A stretch of 64,000 nucleotides of DNA, from the NCBI GenBank assembly GCA_013397865.1, contig VZTI01005325.1, positions 4,308,100 to 4,372,099 on the forward strand, written 5' to 3'. Every line of letters begins with the position of its first letter. The stretch's first letter is position 1. The notes beneath the pieces are model-generated. The model worked only from the letters and a program-made list of their open reading frames with translations. It was not told the DNA's origin and ran no database searches. Shown in pieces: positions 39,348 through 50,900 of this stretch. The translations under genes were made by a program, and so were the position numbers. This stretch comes from Struthidea cinerea (taxonomy: Eukaryota; Chordata; Aves; Passeriformes; Corcoracidae).

Positions 39348-39954
39348 GAGGTAATCCAACTAATAAAAATACCTGCAAAACTCCAGCATGTGTGGATTGA
39401 AGAAGAGACAGGGAAGGGACGTTGTGCAGTTTCCAAACCCAAGAATGCTGCCAGAAGTTTGAAGAAGTCACTGTTTTGGAAAGGGTTTTGTATCTAAGTT
39501 TGAGGAATGCTTATATATGGATTTGTAGCTATACTGGCCAGTACATGAAGGATATGAATTGTTTTTGTCATGTGTATTATACTGATCCTAGTTTCCAGCA
39601 CTTAACATTCCTTTTGCCATGTTTAATTAATTAATGTACAAATTAACCTGGTACTTCATTATTAAAAGGAAATGTTTCTAGTAAAGACCCAAACATTCAA
39701 ACTTAGCATTGGAAGTATGCTGTAGCTGTGACATAGCCAAGGTCACTTGAAAATATGCCTGCAAAGAGCAGCACCTAGGATTACATTTTATAGTGGGGGA
39801 GAAAAATCTCCAGAAATTAATAGACTGCTCTTATGCCAGTTCCCATCTATTTAAGGTCTTCTAATTTTCTCATTGGTATAAGGAGAGTCATTCTTGGTAG
39901 ATTTAAAATTGCAGAAATGCTCCATTCAGCATGCTGCAGATGGACTTTTCTGTT
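39348..39954. other. Unique DNA between CR1 fragments
   Basis: AT-rich sequence without a recognised element. A 70-codon ORF at 39422-39634 has no coding signature. Confidence 0.5.
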
Positions 39955-40036
39955 GCTTCAGCTTGGCTCTCCTGGAACTGGAGAATGGCTGGACTCAATA
40001 ATCCAAGAAGTAATTTCCAACCTTAACAATTCTGTG
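39955..40036 (+). mobile_element. CR1 LINE 3'-terminal scrap
   Basis: About 80 bases match the CR1 3' terminus: GGCTGGACTCAATAATCC near 39989, a TTTCCAACC block near 40014, and AATTCTGTGAAC at 40027. The rest of the element is missing. Two antisense ORFs of 131-150 codons span it and derive partly from it; I do not call them genes. Confidence 0.6.
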
Positions 40037-43000
40037 AACTCTTGTGTGTTGTGTGCACGTACACCTGTGGTCACTTCAGCATTCCAGGTGTTCCAACAGG
40101 TTGCTGCAGCAACAAGCTCCTGCAGGGAGAAGATCCTCTGCTGGGCGGTACCGGGCATGTTTACTGTGGAGCTGTGGAAGCAAGTTAGTAAACTTTCAAC
40201 ACTGCAAGTAAGCAAGCATCTAGGGTTGCTGTCTCTGTCACCCTGCAGCATCAAGGTGCTATCATATTTTATGAAATGGCCATAAAGTATATATTTACCT
40301 GACACCAAAATGCTTCTGAAAGGGTTACTTAGTTTTTGCAGCACAGGTTGCATATTTTTGTTTGTGGGTGTTATGTTTGCTTGCAGCCTTACTTGTTGTT
40401 GGTGTCAGGCCATTAAATAAATGCAAAAAAATATTCTAAATAGCAACATAACAGATCAACAAAATGTGTAACCCCCACAACATAGTAATTAAAAAAAAAA
40501 AGTCAATTTAAGAAAAAACCCAAAACTATGCTTTCATTTCACCTGTCAGCCTCATTTGCTCTAACTTATGATCTCAGAAATTAGATCATCTGAAAATGAA
40601 ACAGATGAAGGCTCCTTTAGACTGGGTAGGTGTGGGAAGGGGAGGGAGAGGGACACAGCCGAAGGCACCTTCCAGGGTGAGCAGCGCTACTTTAGCACCT
40701 GCTTTGGCTTTGAATTGTGTCTGGTGACATCAGCCTCATGGATGTGTTCGCTGTGATTCACCAGCCTTAGTGAGGTTTGGCTGCATGAGGGGACAGAGGA
40801 GAATGACGGATAGGAGAATAAATACCATCTCAGTATGTTGGTCTGACCCTTCTGCCAATATTGATTCATTCCTGAGCAAAACAGCTGGCATAATGCAGTT
40901 CCCATCTCCTGTCGTGCAAGCAGTGTGCAGAAAGGAGTCCTGCCTGCCATTCCCTTTTTCCCAAGGAATTGAGCTGAAGCTTGGGACTATTCAGGCTATT
41001 AAAAAACGTAGGACGTTTCTATTATGTATGCCTGCATTTTGTTTTTCATTATGAATTTCATTTGTAAGAGATGAAACTAAAATGCTAAAACTACAGAAAA
41101 CCTCAGCTATATAATAGTGCTTTTCTTTGGGAGCTCTATTCTCCATATTTACCTAGAAAAAGATTTTTTTCATATAGAAATACTTCATGTACCAGTCAAA
41201 AACAAAAGAAAAATCACTGTTGTGCTAATACATTTCTCTAGAATCAAAACTTGTTTTAACCCCGTCACTTGTTGCATTCATTGTTCAATTGGCATTTCTT
41301 AACTCTTTCATTGGTTTCAGTTCCCAGTTTTCTTTTTGGCTCTGCAGGTGTTTTTGGCAGCCAGTACGTGCTTTTTTTAGATCATCCATTATCCACACTG
41401 GTGTTTACCTTTCCAGCATTCGCAGCAAAGATGCCAGCTAAAAACCAGGTTTATTTTGTGTATCTACGTAAGGTTTTAAACACTGTCATTCTCAAAATGG
41501 CTAGATCTCATCATAGGACTGACATACTACCTCTTTGATACTGATTACAGAAGGAACTGCGGAGTAAATAATAGACAAACTTTTTTTTGTGACAGTGGAG
41601 CAAGATAAAAAGGACTTTATTTTCAAGATTAAATGGGAGGAGAAACAAGGAACATCTCAGTATCTGTCATTTCATCTAGGTAACATTTCTGCCTCAAAAT
41701 TGTCAGAACTGGTGTTGTTCATAGACAAGACTTATAAGTCATTTAAACATAAGCAAACACCAGTTTGCAGCTTTCATCATGAAGATTTAACTGTCACGCA
41801 TACTGGATTACAAAAGTCAGTCTGTTGTATTTTCATTTTCCCACTGTGACATGTTTTTATAGTGAAGAAAAATCATTTTAAGGAACAGAAGAAAAATCTA
41901 ACCCACTTCAAAATTCAGTGTTCAGAAGCACGTACTTCTGAGCTGATGTAAATTCATAACATTGAAAAAGATCTGGCACAAGTTAGCATTCTTCTCTTTT
42001 TCCCACTGAATAACAAGTATGAGCAGTTCTCTCTGTCTGACTATTTAAACAAGGAGCTCACAGTATCAGCTCAGGCAGGCCGAGTAATGTATGATTTTCT
42101 TTTTTCCCCCCACACTTAGAGTTATTTAATAAAACCCCTTCCTGATCTGATTGGTTACAGTGGAAATGGACTCTCCTTGAAACAGGTGTTTTAAAGCAAA
42201 AAAAAAGGAGTATTCAAGCAATGCAGAATAAGCTGTATCTAACACACTGTCTAGGCTGAACAACTTAATGTATTGGTTTTGATTTTCCTCTTAATTTAAA
42301 CTACTTCTCTCAAGGTCTGCACAGGTATAAACTTAGAGATAAGAAGGTTCCACATGGTAGGGTACCGAACTGGGATTTGGTGTGTCTCTTTTTGTGTTAA
42401 CATCTCAGATTTGCCACAGGCTTCCCCTGTGACATTGTCATGTAATTAAGGTGTTTTGGACTTCATTATCTAATTATGTTTATAAAAATGCAGTGTAAAT
42501 GATTTTTTTCTTCTGTTCTTTGCATGTCTCTACTCTCTCTACTTTGCTGAGATGTGTTTTTTTCTGTGGGCTGAGTGCAGTTTGTGAAATTGCATGGAAG
42601 CACCACAGTCTGCATGGAACAGTGAAACAGTTGTTTAATTGTTGGACATTAAGGTTTTTTCTTCTATTAACAAAATACTCTGAATTTCAAATTACATGAG
42701 CACTACCACGTGTGGTATCAAGAGGCTGTATTTTAATATTCAGTGTCACACAAACATATCTTAGGTTACCCTTAATTAGTAGAATCTAACTGCTCCAAAA
42801 GGCAAGACAAATAATTAATTTTTTTTAACTTGGTGCTTCCCAAGCTTAGATTGTTTAATATTGTTCTTGTTCACCTTAAAATATGCGGTGAAAAATTCTA
42901 TGCTCCCTTTATCTTTTTGTTTCTAGATGTTGTCACAGAAGCTTTAAAAAAAAATTCTTCAGGTTTTCAAATACTTCTTTTCCTACACAGGCTTTAAAAT

Positions 43001-46000
43001 ATGACACTGGGTAATATCACAGTCTGTGTTTCATCAACACAGACCAGTTGAGTTCTGTTCCAGTTTACGTGACAGACCAGACATGTCTGATTGACAGATT
43101 TGGAGCAGGGAGAACAGGAACTGACATTTCAGCATTCCTCACTGTAGTGGGACTGCTGTTGTTCAGCTGTGCACATACTTCTTGTGCTATTTTTTTTTTT
43201 TTTCTGGTAAGTTTACCCAAATGTCTTGAGGTGAGATGAGGTTGTTTCTGATGAAATAACTTCAATATTTAGGTAAGGCCTAGTTTGTCATGTGGCTTTC
43301 ATAGGAAATGGTTTGAATGGCATATGGAATCCATGTACAGGAGAATTACCATGTGGTAATGTTGATGCAGTCATAAAGAGATGGATTCAAATGTAATCAG
43401 ACTTTTGACATTTTCTGGATTCATTTTTTACAGCTAAAATGTGATTGAAATTTGGACTGTCATTGTTCTGCTGCAAGGTAGTTATTTACAGGAGATAGAT
43501 ACTTAACGAGTTACACTCTTGTTCAAAATGTTTCAGTATCACAGGTCAGGTTAGTTAAAAACCCAGTGTAGACACAGCAGGATCCTGCAGATGCTGCTTC
43601 TCCCTGGTCTGAGAATCCTTTTTGTGCCATTGATAAAGGGTACAAATGCCCATGGTTCATATCTGGGTAAATAGGTTATGTGTAGCCACACAGGTAACTG
43701 AAACTTTATTGCAATAAGGGCCATAAATAGGTCAGGACAAATGATAAGAAGAAAAATAAATGTTTTGTTTGGTCGGTTCTTTTGTAGCACATAAAGGTCT
43801 TTTATAGTATGGATATGATTTTTCAGCGTAAAAACTGTATTTCAAAAGATGCCACAAGTGAGTGTTTCCATTTTGACTGAAATTTCCTTTCATATTAACC
43901 GTAACATCCTCATGACTGGTAATTACTTCATAGTTTGAGTTTTGAGTTTGATTCGGAAAAGACATTAATGGAACGCCAACTCTGAAGAAGATACAGGACT
44001 CAATTATGGGAAATTAGCAATGATTGCTCTGATACGTAACATGAAGAAATTGCATAGTGACTGGGTAGATTTGCTGAAAGGAGTCAGAAAAGCAAATTAC
44101 TCTGTTGCCCAGCTGGTAGGATTCTGAGAATTCCTGTCAATTCTGAACCTCACCAAGGAGTAGCCAATAGTCAGCTATACCTTACTGATCACATAAACCA
44201 GCTGTGATTTGTAATCGTGGTGGCTGACAGTGTGGCTCACAATGTGAGTGACATCCTGAGAGTGACGCCCAAAAGACTGTCTGGCCAAAGTCTTTCCAGG
44301 AGAATCCTTGGTCTCCCATGGTCTGCTCTGAGCAGGATCTGACTGAGAACTTCCTTTCCTGACTGACTCGTAGGTTAGGTTGGTTTATAGCTTGCCATCT
44401 GGATGTGCCCCAGGAGAAAGCCTTCTGGAGGCATCTTGAGCTGAACAGTGCGTGACTGTAGCCTGACACTTGGGCTGGCTCTCACCCTGTAGAACCGTGT
44501 GTTTCAAACTCAGAACTTTGCAGCGATAACTGCCTGTTACAGTCACTGGTTTACTCCAGCTTAACCTGCAGCTGTTTCCCATGGGGTAGGACTGGGTATA
44601 TTCCGAAGCATCCTTTACCAGGTGGTCTTGAGGTGAGTGCTGGCTGTGTCGGTGCAAGAGGTTCCATCTGCTTGTTGGAGGGAATGACAACAGCTGAGGC
44701 GCGCTTGGGAAATAACAGCAGGCAGTAGTTTACTCTCAGCTAAACAGTAAATAAATACTCCAGAGAACCAAGTGCTAGACTGCATATCAAATGCAGCATT
44801 CTGAGTACAAACATATATGAAGAAGAAAAGATTAAAATGTAATTTCATTTACTTTAAAAGCAGATAACAGTACATTGATTCATTAGGTTATTGATCTTAG
44901 CAACCTTAAATAGTGCTTTCCATGTCACTTGCATTAAACTCTTAAGTATAAAGATGGAACCACATATTGCCAATGCCTTTTACTAATAAGTATTACCAAT
45001 AAAGTCGTAAGGATCTGAGAGGAATTCTGTTGTTAGTCCATTATTGTACCTTCAAATGTTATTTGTTAAAATCACATCATTTATATTGTCATATAACTTA
45101 CCTTTTCATCACCATAAAACTGAGTGGGATATTATAGTGCTGAATGCTGTCGTTTTCCTCATCTCTATGAGTTATTTTGTCCTTTTGCAGGGCTAATATA
45201 TAGTCTACAGAAAATTACTTAATATATCCTGTGTTTAAATTTTCAGCCTATAAAAGGGAAAATGTAAATTTATGTTTAGACTTAAATGCAAGTAGCTTGC
45301 ACAGAAAACATATGGATAAATCAGAAAGTAACTTCTAGTCCATTTCCTTGCTCATCTCAGCACTGTTTCCCATCTGAGCTTCATTAAGTGGTGCAAACTG
45401 CATATCTAGAGATTTAGATTATGCTTTTCTAAAGGGTTTGCATGAATATTTGCCTTAAGGTGCTGTGAGAATTACCAGTGATTTGAGCATCCAAATACAT
45501 AGAAAGCTTTTAAAGTCTCAGCTACAAGATAATTTTCTTCTACTGTTGCCTTCATCAGCCTTCTTTCTTCCTCCTTTCTTCACCCCAAAAACTTTCCATG
45601 GGCTCAGGAAACTAAATGAATCTGTTACAAGTGAGTAAACCAAAGAGACTGTACCAGGTATGAACTCAGGTCTTGCAGGGGAGGGTAGTGGCAATGACTT
45701 GAAATGGATAGCAATATTCTGATAAAGCTTTTTAAAATGACTTTCTAACTATTTATGTATAAAGGAACAGCTAGAGCAATGGAGAGAGACATGACTGTCT
45801 TCTGCTGTTTACAGTAGTCACTCATGAAGCGGGAGATCAAGATTCATTTATCTTTTCTCACGAATACTTATTTACATATTCACTGAGTTCTCAGGAGGAA
45901 CTAATACTCACCTTGTAGTATCTTGTAGCTGCATCCCAAGGGGCTCCTGTGCAATGTGGGTGGCAGAAAAGCCAGGATCCGTGTCAAGAAAGTAGAACAT

Positions 46001-46062
46001 CTAGAGCTGTGCTATATTTACCAGGGATGTAGTGGACTCCCATCTCTTGCCTTTCCAGATTA
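40037..46062. other. 6 kb unique DNA, no gene seen
   Basis: No exon or known repeat is evident. A GC-richer block at about 44180-44700 is open on the minus strand in two overlapping frames (95 and 101 codons), but neither shows a domain. It may be an unrecognised old repeat. A T-run at about 43191-43203 and other short homopolymers occur. Confidence 0.5.
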
Positions 46063-46762
46063 AGCTATTTTGGGTCCTGAGAAGGACTCGGGGGTGCTGG
46101 TGGATGAGAGGCTGGACACGACCCAGCAGTACACAGTCACAGCCCAGAAAGCCAAACACGTCCTGGGCTGCATCCAAAGCAGTGTGGGCAGCAGGGCCAG
46201 GGAGGGGATTCTGCCCCTCTGCTCTGCACTGCTGAGACCCCACCTGCAGTGCTGCATCAGCTCTGGGCTCCCAGCACAGGAAGGACCAGAGGACCTGGTG
46301 AACCTTCCTTCCAGAGGAAAGGTCACCAAGATGATCAGAGGGATGGAGCACCTCTCCTATGAGGAAAGGCTGAGAGCATTGGGTTTGTTCAGCCTAGAAA
46401 AGGGGAGGCTTTGGTTTGACTTAATTGTGGCCTTCCAGTACCAGAGGTGAGCCTACAAGAAAGATGGAGAGGGACATTTTACAAGGCCATGTAGTGACAC
46501 GACAAGGGGGAATGGTTTCAAACTGGAAGAGAATAGGTTTTGATTAAATGTTAATAAAAAAATTGTTACTATGAGGGTGATGAAGCACTGAACATGTTGC
46601 TCAGAGAGATTGTGGATGACCTATTCCTGAAAGTGTTCAGGGACAGGTTGGATGAAGCTCTGAGCACCCTAGTCTAGTGAAAGATGTCCCTGCCTATGGC
46701 AGAGGGCTTAGAACTAGACGATCTTTAAGGTCCCTTCCAATCCAGGCAATTCTATGACTCTT
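46063..46762 (+). mobile_element. CR1 LINE, 3' 700 bp with intact 3' end
   Basis: The longest clear CR1 copy here. It opens at TTTTGGGTCCTGAGAAGGAC (46069) and carries the ORF2 3' part (GGGGGTGCTGGTGGATGAGA at 46091, CTGGGCTGCATCCAAAGCAG near 46162). It continues through GGATGGAGCACCTCTCCTAT (46342) and the UTR, and ends with TTTAAGGTCCCTTCCAATCC and AATTCTATGA (to about 46757). One frame stays open for 126 codons (46070-46450), which is the C-terminal tail of ORF2. It lacks the endonuclease and reverse transcriptase through 5' truncation. Confidence 0.95.
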
Positions 46763-47689
46763 AAAGGTCTTTTTTAGCCACCTGAGTCAGGGCAATACAG
46801 CTGGGTGACAGCAGCCAGGGTCCTTGTTACACAGGCAGCTAAGCCCCTGGGGGTGGGGGTGTGTGTGGAAAGCACTTCCAGCAGAGTTACAGAGAGAAGG
46901 GATCCCACAGGTTTGTGAATTTAACCTCGCTGCAAATCAGTCTACCACACATTCTCTCTTGACTTTTAAGAAAAATAAACAAGATGGGATTAAATCATCC
47001 GTAGTCGTAACATCTGGATGCTTTATTTGTTATAGGACACATCAACTTTCTGTTCCCTTGGGAAAAATACAGCTGTTCACTTCTTACCATGCAGAGTTTG
47101 TAGTTTCTAACAGTATATGATTTCAGTTTTCTGAATAAAACTTTAGTTATTATATGAAAAAATCACTATTTGCAAGTACCCCTGTGCCATTATGCAAACA
47201 GGAGCATCCCAGGGTGAGACTGTGCACCTGTTCCTGCGGTATCAGAAATAAGCATACTGTAAAACTACATAGATGCTTCTAGTTTTAGGTCCTAAGGCCA
47301 GCTGCTGTGCCTTTTGCCAAAGTCCCTTCAGAAAGGAAGGAAAAAGAATGCATCCATGCAGGGGATTCTCTAAGAGTTGAGCAGGAATATTATTCTCCAC
47401 TCTTATTCCCAGGTGGATGTAGGAAGAAGAGCCCGTGCTGTATGTGTTTGTTGTGTGCAATAAGAGGTGTTGCTTTTGTAGTGGCTCTGGATGTGTTTTC
47501 TGTGCTCAGGAAATGCAGTTTTATTCTCTCCTTAGGCCACTTGAGTATTTTACCTTTCGTATTTTGAATTTAAATAAATCAGGACTACATGTTAGTGGTT
47601 TTGCTTTTAGGCAGTTCAAGAGGGGAAGAAAACCCAGGGTAAAATTTAAGCTACAGTTGTCAAAACAAAACAAAGTAATAATAGAAAAA
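46763..47689. other. Unique DNA between CR1 and the 47.8 kb ORF
   Basis: ORFs of 60-100 codons occur on both strands without domain or codon signature. No repeat family recognised. Confidence 0.5.
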
Positions 47690-47695
47690 TTTATT
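47690..47695 (-). terminator. Polyadenylation signal AATAAA after the 73-codon ORF
   Basis: AATAAA reads on the minus strand here, 20 bases past the stop codon of the ORF at 47715-47936. It is a canonical signal, but such hexamers are frequent in AT-rich DNA, so its use is unproved. Confidence 0.4.
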
Positions 47696-47714
47696 CTAAG
47701 CACTTTTTTGATGA

Positions 47715-47936
47715 TTAGTGGGGAGTGATTGACCATGTATTAATTTGGGTTACAGTATCCTTCACAAACTCCACAGTGTACCATATTCCCATTGCCGCAG
47801 CGGAGGCGAGACCCGCGATTTTCCCGAGGCGCAGGCATGGGTACAGCTCTGCCAGGTGAGCCAGAACAAAGCCTGCCTCTGGCAAAACCAGCAGGGATGC
47901 TGCTGAGCTCGTCTCAACTTGGAAGTCATTCTGCAT
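47715..47936 (-). CDS. Putative exon or small ORF, 73 codons, function unknown
   Basis: The minus-strand frame runs from an ATG to a TAA. It encodes a hydrophobic middle (SAASLLVLPEAGFVLAHLAE, then about ten residues later GLASAAAMGIWYTVEFV), probably one or two membrane helices. The DNA is CpG-rich (GCGGGTCTCGCC, CGCTGCGGC) inside AT-rich flanks, and many codons end in G or C, which looks coding. A pyrimidine-TTTACAG acceptor-like site lies six bases before the ATG, with exon start at 47942 and an in-frame TAA just ahead. An AATAAA follows 20 bases after the stop. I recognise no family. It may be a terminal exon, a retrocopy or part of an unrecognised repeat; a competing 83-codon frame overlaps it on the same strand. 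Confidence 0.3.
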   Translation of the reverse strand: MQNDFQVETSSAASLLVLPEAGFVLAHLAELYPCLRLGKIAGLASAAAMGIWYTVEFVKDTVTQINTWSITPH

Positions 47937-47942
47937 AACTTA

Positions 47943-50900
47943 CTGTAAACACAGAAGTATAATTTAGAAATGAAAATTAATGCAGACATGAAAAATGATA
48001 AATGAGAATCCAAAGCTTTGGTCGTATTTGACCTTCAAGTTTGAGTTCCTACACACACAGAAACATCTGCATATAGTTTATTAAGTCAGATTACACAGCC
48101 TAATGGTGGTCTCTGTGGCAAGATCAGTGGATTCTTTCTTTTACTTGATTTCTAGATGTTCATTGTCCGTGATTTGCAAGCGTTCAGTAGTTAATTAGAA
48201 ATTTGAATTAATGAAAGGTGTTCTGTTAAAGAATGTCTCATTCGTACATTACTTGCTAGTTTCATTTTTTTCTTTCCTCACCCTTTTTTTGAATCTGATT
48301 GATATTAGTAAATCACCCTCAATGAAATTATCTCCAAATTAGAAGACTGTAAGTGTGCCATTAAAATTTTAAGTTCAAATATCAGCTCTTGTGATAAATC
48401 TCAGAAGATATTCAGAGCTGAACTCATTTAGCAAAGCACATGCATTTTGACAAATACTTCAGAAGTGAGAGGAGAAGGCAAGAGCATCAGGAGAAGGGGA
48501 ACAAACTAGAGGGAAAACCAGTTAATTGTTTTCGTAGCACTGAGACTCTTATTAGAAGAATGAGCTGAGGAAATAGGACATTAGAAAGCTTACCTAGGCT
48601 TTTAACTAGATTTTAACCTCAGCAAGTAACACTTACAAAGCTTAAAATAATTGATTTTAATAGAGGAAGTTTTTTAATCCAAAATACAGTTTTGTATTAT
48701 ATGATTTGTGGTCAAGTAAAAGTGCAATTTTAGGTAGGGCTTTTAAAAGTCTTCAGAAAATTGAATATATAGAAATTTCCATTTTTGTTCCCATGTGTTA
48801 GCATTTAGGGGTATCTGGGGTTTCCAGGAAAAGTGATAAATGCAGGCAAATTCTATATTCTCTTGCTCATAATAATAAAAGAACATGTAAGTGGACATAC
48901 TTTCTTTAAAACTAACACCTTGCTCTGATGGTTGTTGGGTTGCAAGAGAAAGTGTTTGCTTGTACTGTTTCTAGGAGCTGCAGACAGATTATCTGCAGCG
49001 ATTTAGCAGAACTCAGATTTGTGTTCCCTGAAGTTGGATTCAGATGGATTAAGCTGAAAGTTTCCTGGGAAGCCTGTAGATTCTGGCCTAATGACCTCTT
49101 GGAATATTGCCAGTAATTTGCAATGTAATTGCATGATAAATGAGCCCAGCCAGAGGAATAACTACAGTCTTTAAATGAAGAGTTCAAAGCTAGCCCTGGC
49201 AGCCATCCCCATTCAGCAAAGGCAGTAGACGAGTATCAGTGTGCTTCCTGGTGTGGTCCTGGGAGCTGATAAAAAAAAACAAATTTCTTGTATTCCTTCC
49301 CACTAGTAAAAGATTGTAAGAACTGTTGGCTCATACTTGTGCTGTCAAGAGATGTTTCTCTGTATAAAAGACTTACTTGGACTATTTGCAGAACATCTGA
49401 TGCCCTTCCACTAAGAGGAACCTAACATAAAATATATTTTGGGTTGGGACTGTCAATTGTTTAAACAATTACTTTTTTCTATATCAACTCAAACTAAAAG
49501 CAATTTTAAAAATAAAGCTGATGTAAAATAATATTTAGGTTCCAAATAGCTGACCGTCTACACTATAAATGCACAGTGATATAACTTGGAAACAGAAATT
49601 CAGCAGCTTTGAACAGTTTAATATTTCAAACTGAAGGAAAGATGGGATGTTCATATTTTATATTAAATAAGAGGACGACAGTAGTAAAAGTGCGAGCTCT
49701 TTGCATGTATCCTTCTTTACCTAATGTCATGTCTGCCGTGTTTAAAGTACTGTGGTGATTTCAGAAGTTTGGCAGAATACTGGGAGATTAAAATATTGAA
49801 TAGGTAATAAAATTTTGTGGCACAACTGGTACTTTTCATGGCCATCTGTCTTTTGCCTGTCTTTAGTCATCATATCTTTATCTGGTTCAGGATGTCAATA
49901 CCTAATTATACTACATTGACATTCTAAGATGATCTGCCATCTCAAAGACACTTTGAAAGGTAATAACATTATATCTATAGTTAGTGGAAGTGTCAGCAGT
50001 TTTTTGGTAGCAGCTGTATGAGATAGTTAATTGTGTGTTTAACAAGGGGATTATGCAAACAGCCTTCATACGTAGAAGTCACAGAATTCCATGATCTGTA
50101 GTACTTCCCGTAAACACCAAGATAACTAAGTGGTTATAGTGGTCACAGTGGTGTTCTTTTAGATTTTAGAATTTTTTAATTTTCTGAGGTTAATGATAAA
50201 TATTAGGCTCATCCAAAAGTCTCTTTTTATTTTAATTATTATGCTGTAATTTTTTTTCAGTCAACAAAGCATGAATGAAAATCTTTCCTGGTGTTCTAGT
50301 GGGAGGCAGAAAATATCTTCATCTACCAGCCAGGAATGTTCCAAGGCTTAGGCTATACTGAGCAGCTCTGTCTAGCAGTAGTGTGGGAAATACTTGCTTT
50401 TCCATAATTGAGGAAGCTCCTTAGCTGCCAGTCCTTGGGGAATTGTGTGAGGAAGGTTTCAGACTTCACCTGTCTCTTCCACTCAAAAAATGTTTTCTAT
50501 TGCAGGAAACACAAACTTTGATGAGCTGTGATCGTCTGAAGCCGATGTCTATCCACAGCCTTTAAAGAGGCTGCTGGATCATGCGAAGTTTGCTCTTCAA
50601 GGCAGGTGGTTCTAGAGAAGGGGATTACTGCCTCAGTTCAAACTTGAAAACGGTCTGATCTTTTAGTGGCCTGAGGTTGTAACATTAATTTTATAACTGA
50701 ATAATAATTAACTTTATGGCTGTGTTGTGAGATTTTGTCAACATACTGGTCTGAATATTAATGTTCTAAGCGTGATTGCAATTTTCTTTCTCATCACCTT
50801 AAGTAGGGTATGAAATTCTGAGGAAAAATAAATCCAGAGTCAAAATGTGTGTTCAGGACCACCATTGAAAAAGGAAATGTTTTGGGCATGGCATTAATGC

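Noticed and set aside
39833..40353. Antisense pair of 150- and 131-codon ORFs
   Set aside because: They overlap each other and a CR1 terminal scrap; no domain and no coding-type composition.
44180..44700. Minus-strand ORFs of 95 and 101 codons as exons
   Set aside because: Two frames are open over the same DNA, neither with a recognisable domain or convincing splice sites; possibly an old unidentified repeat.
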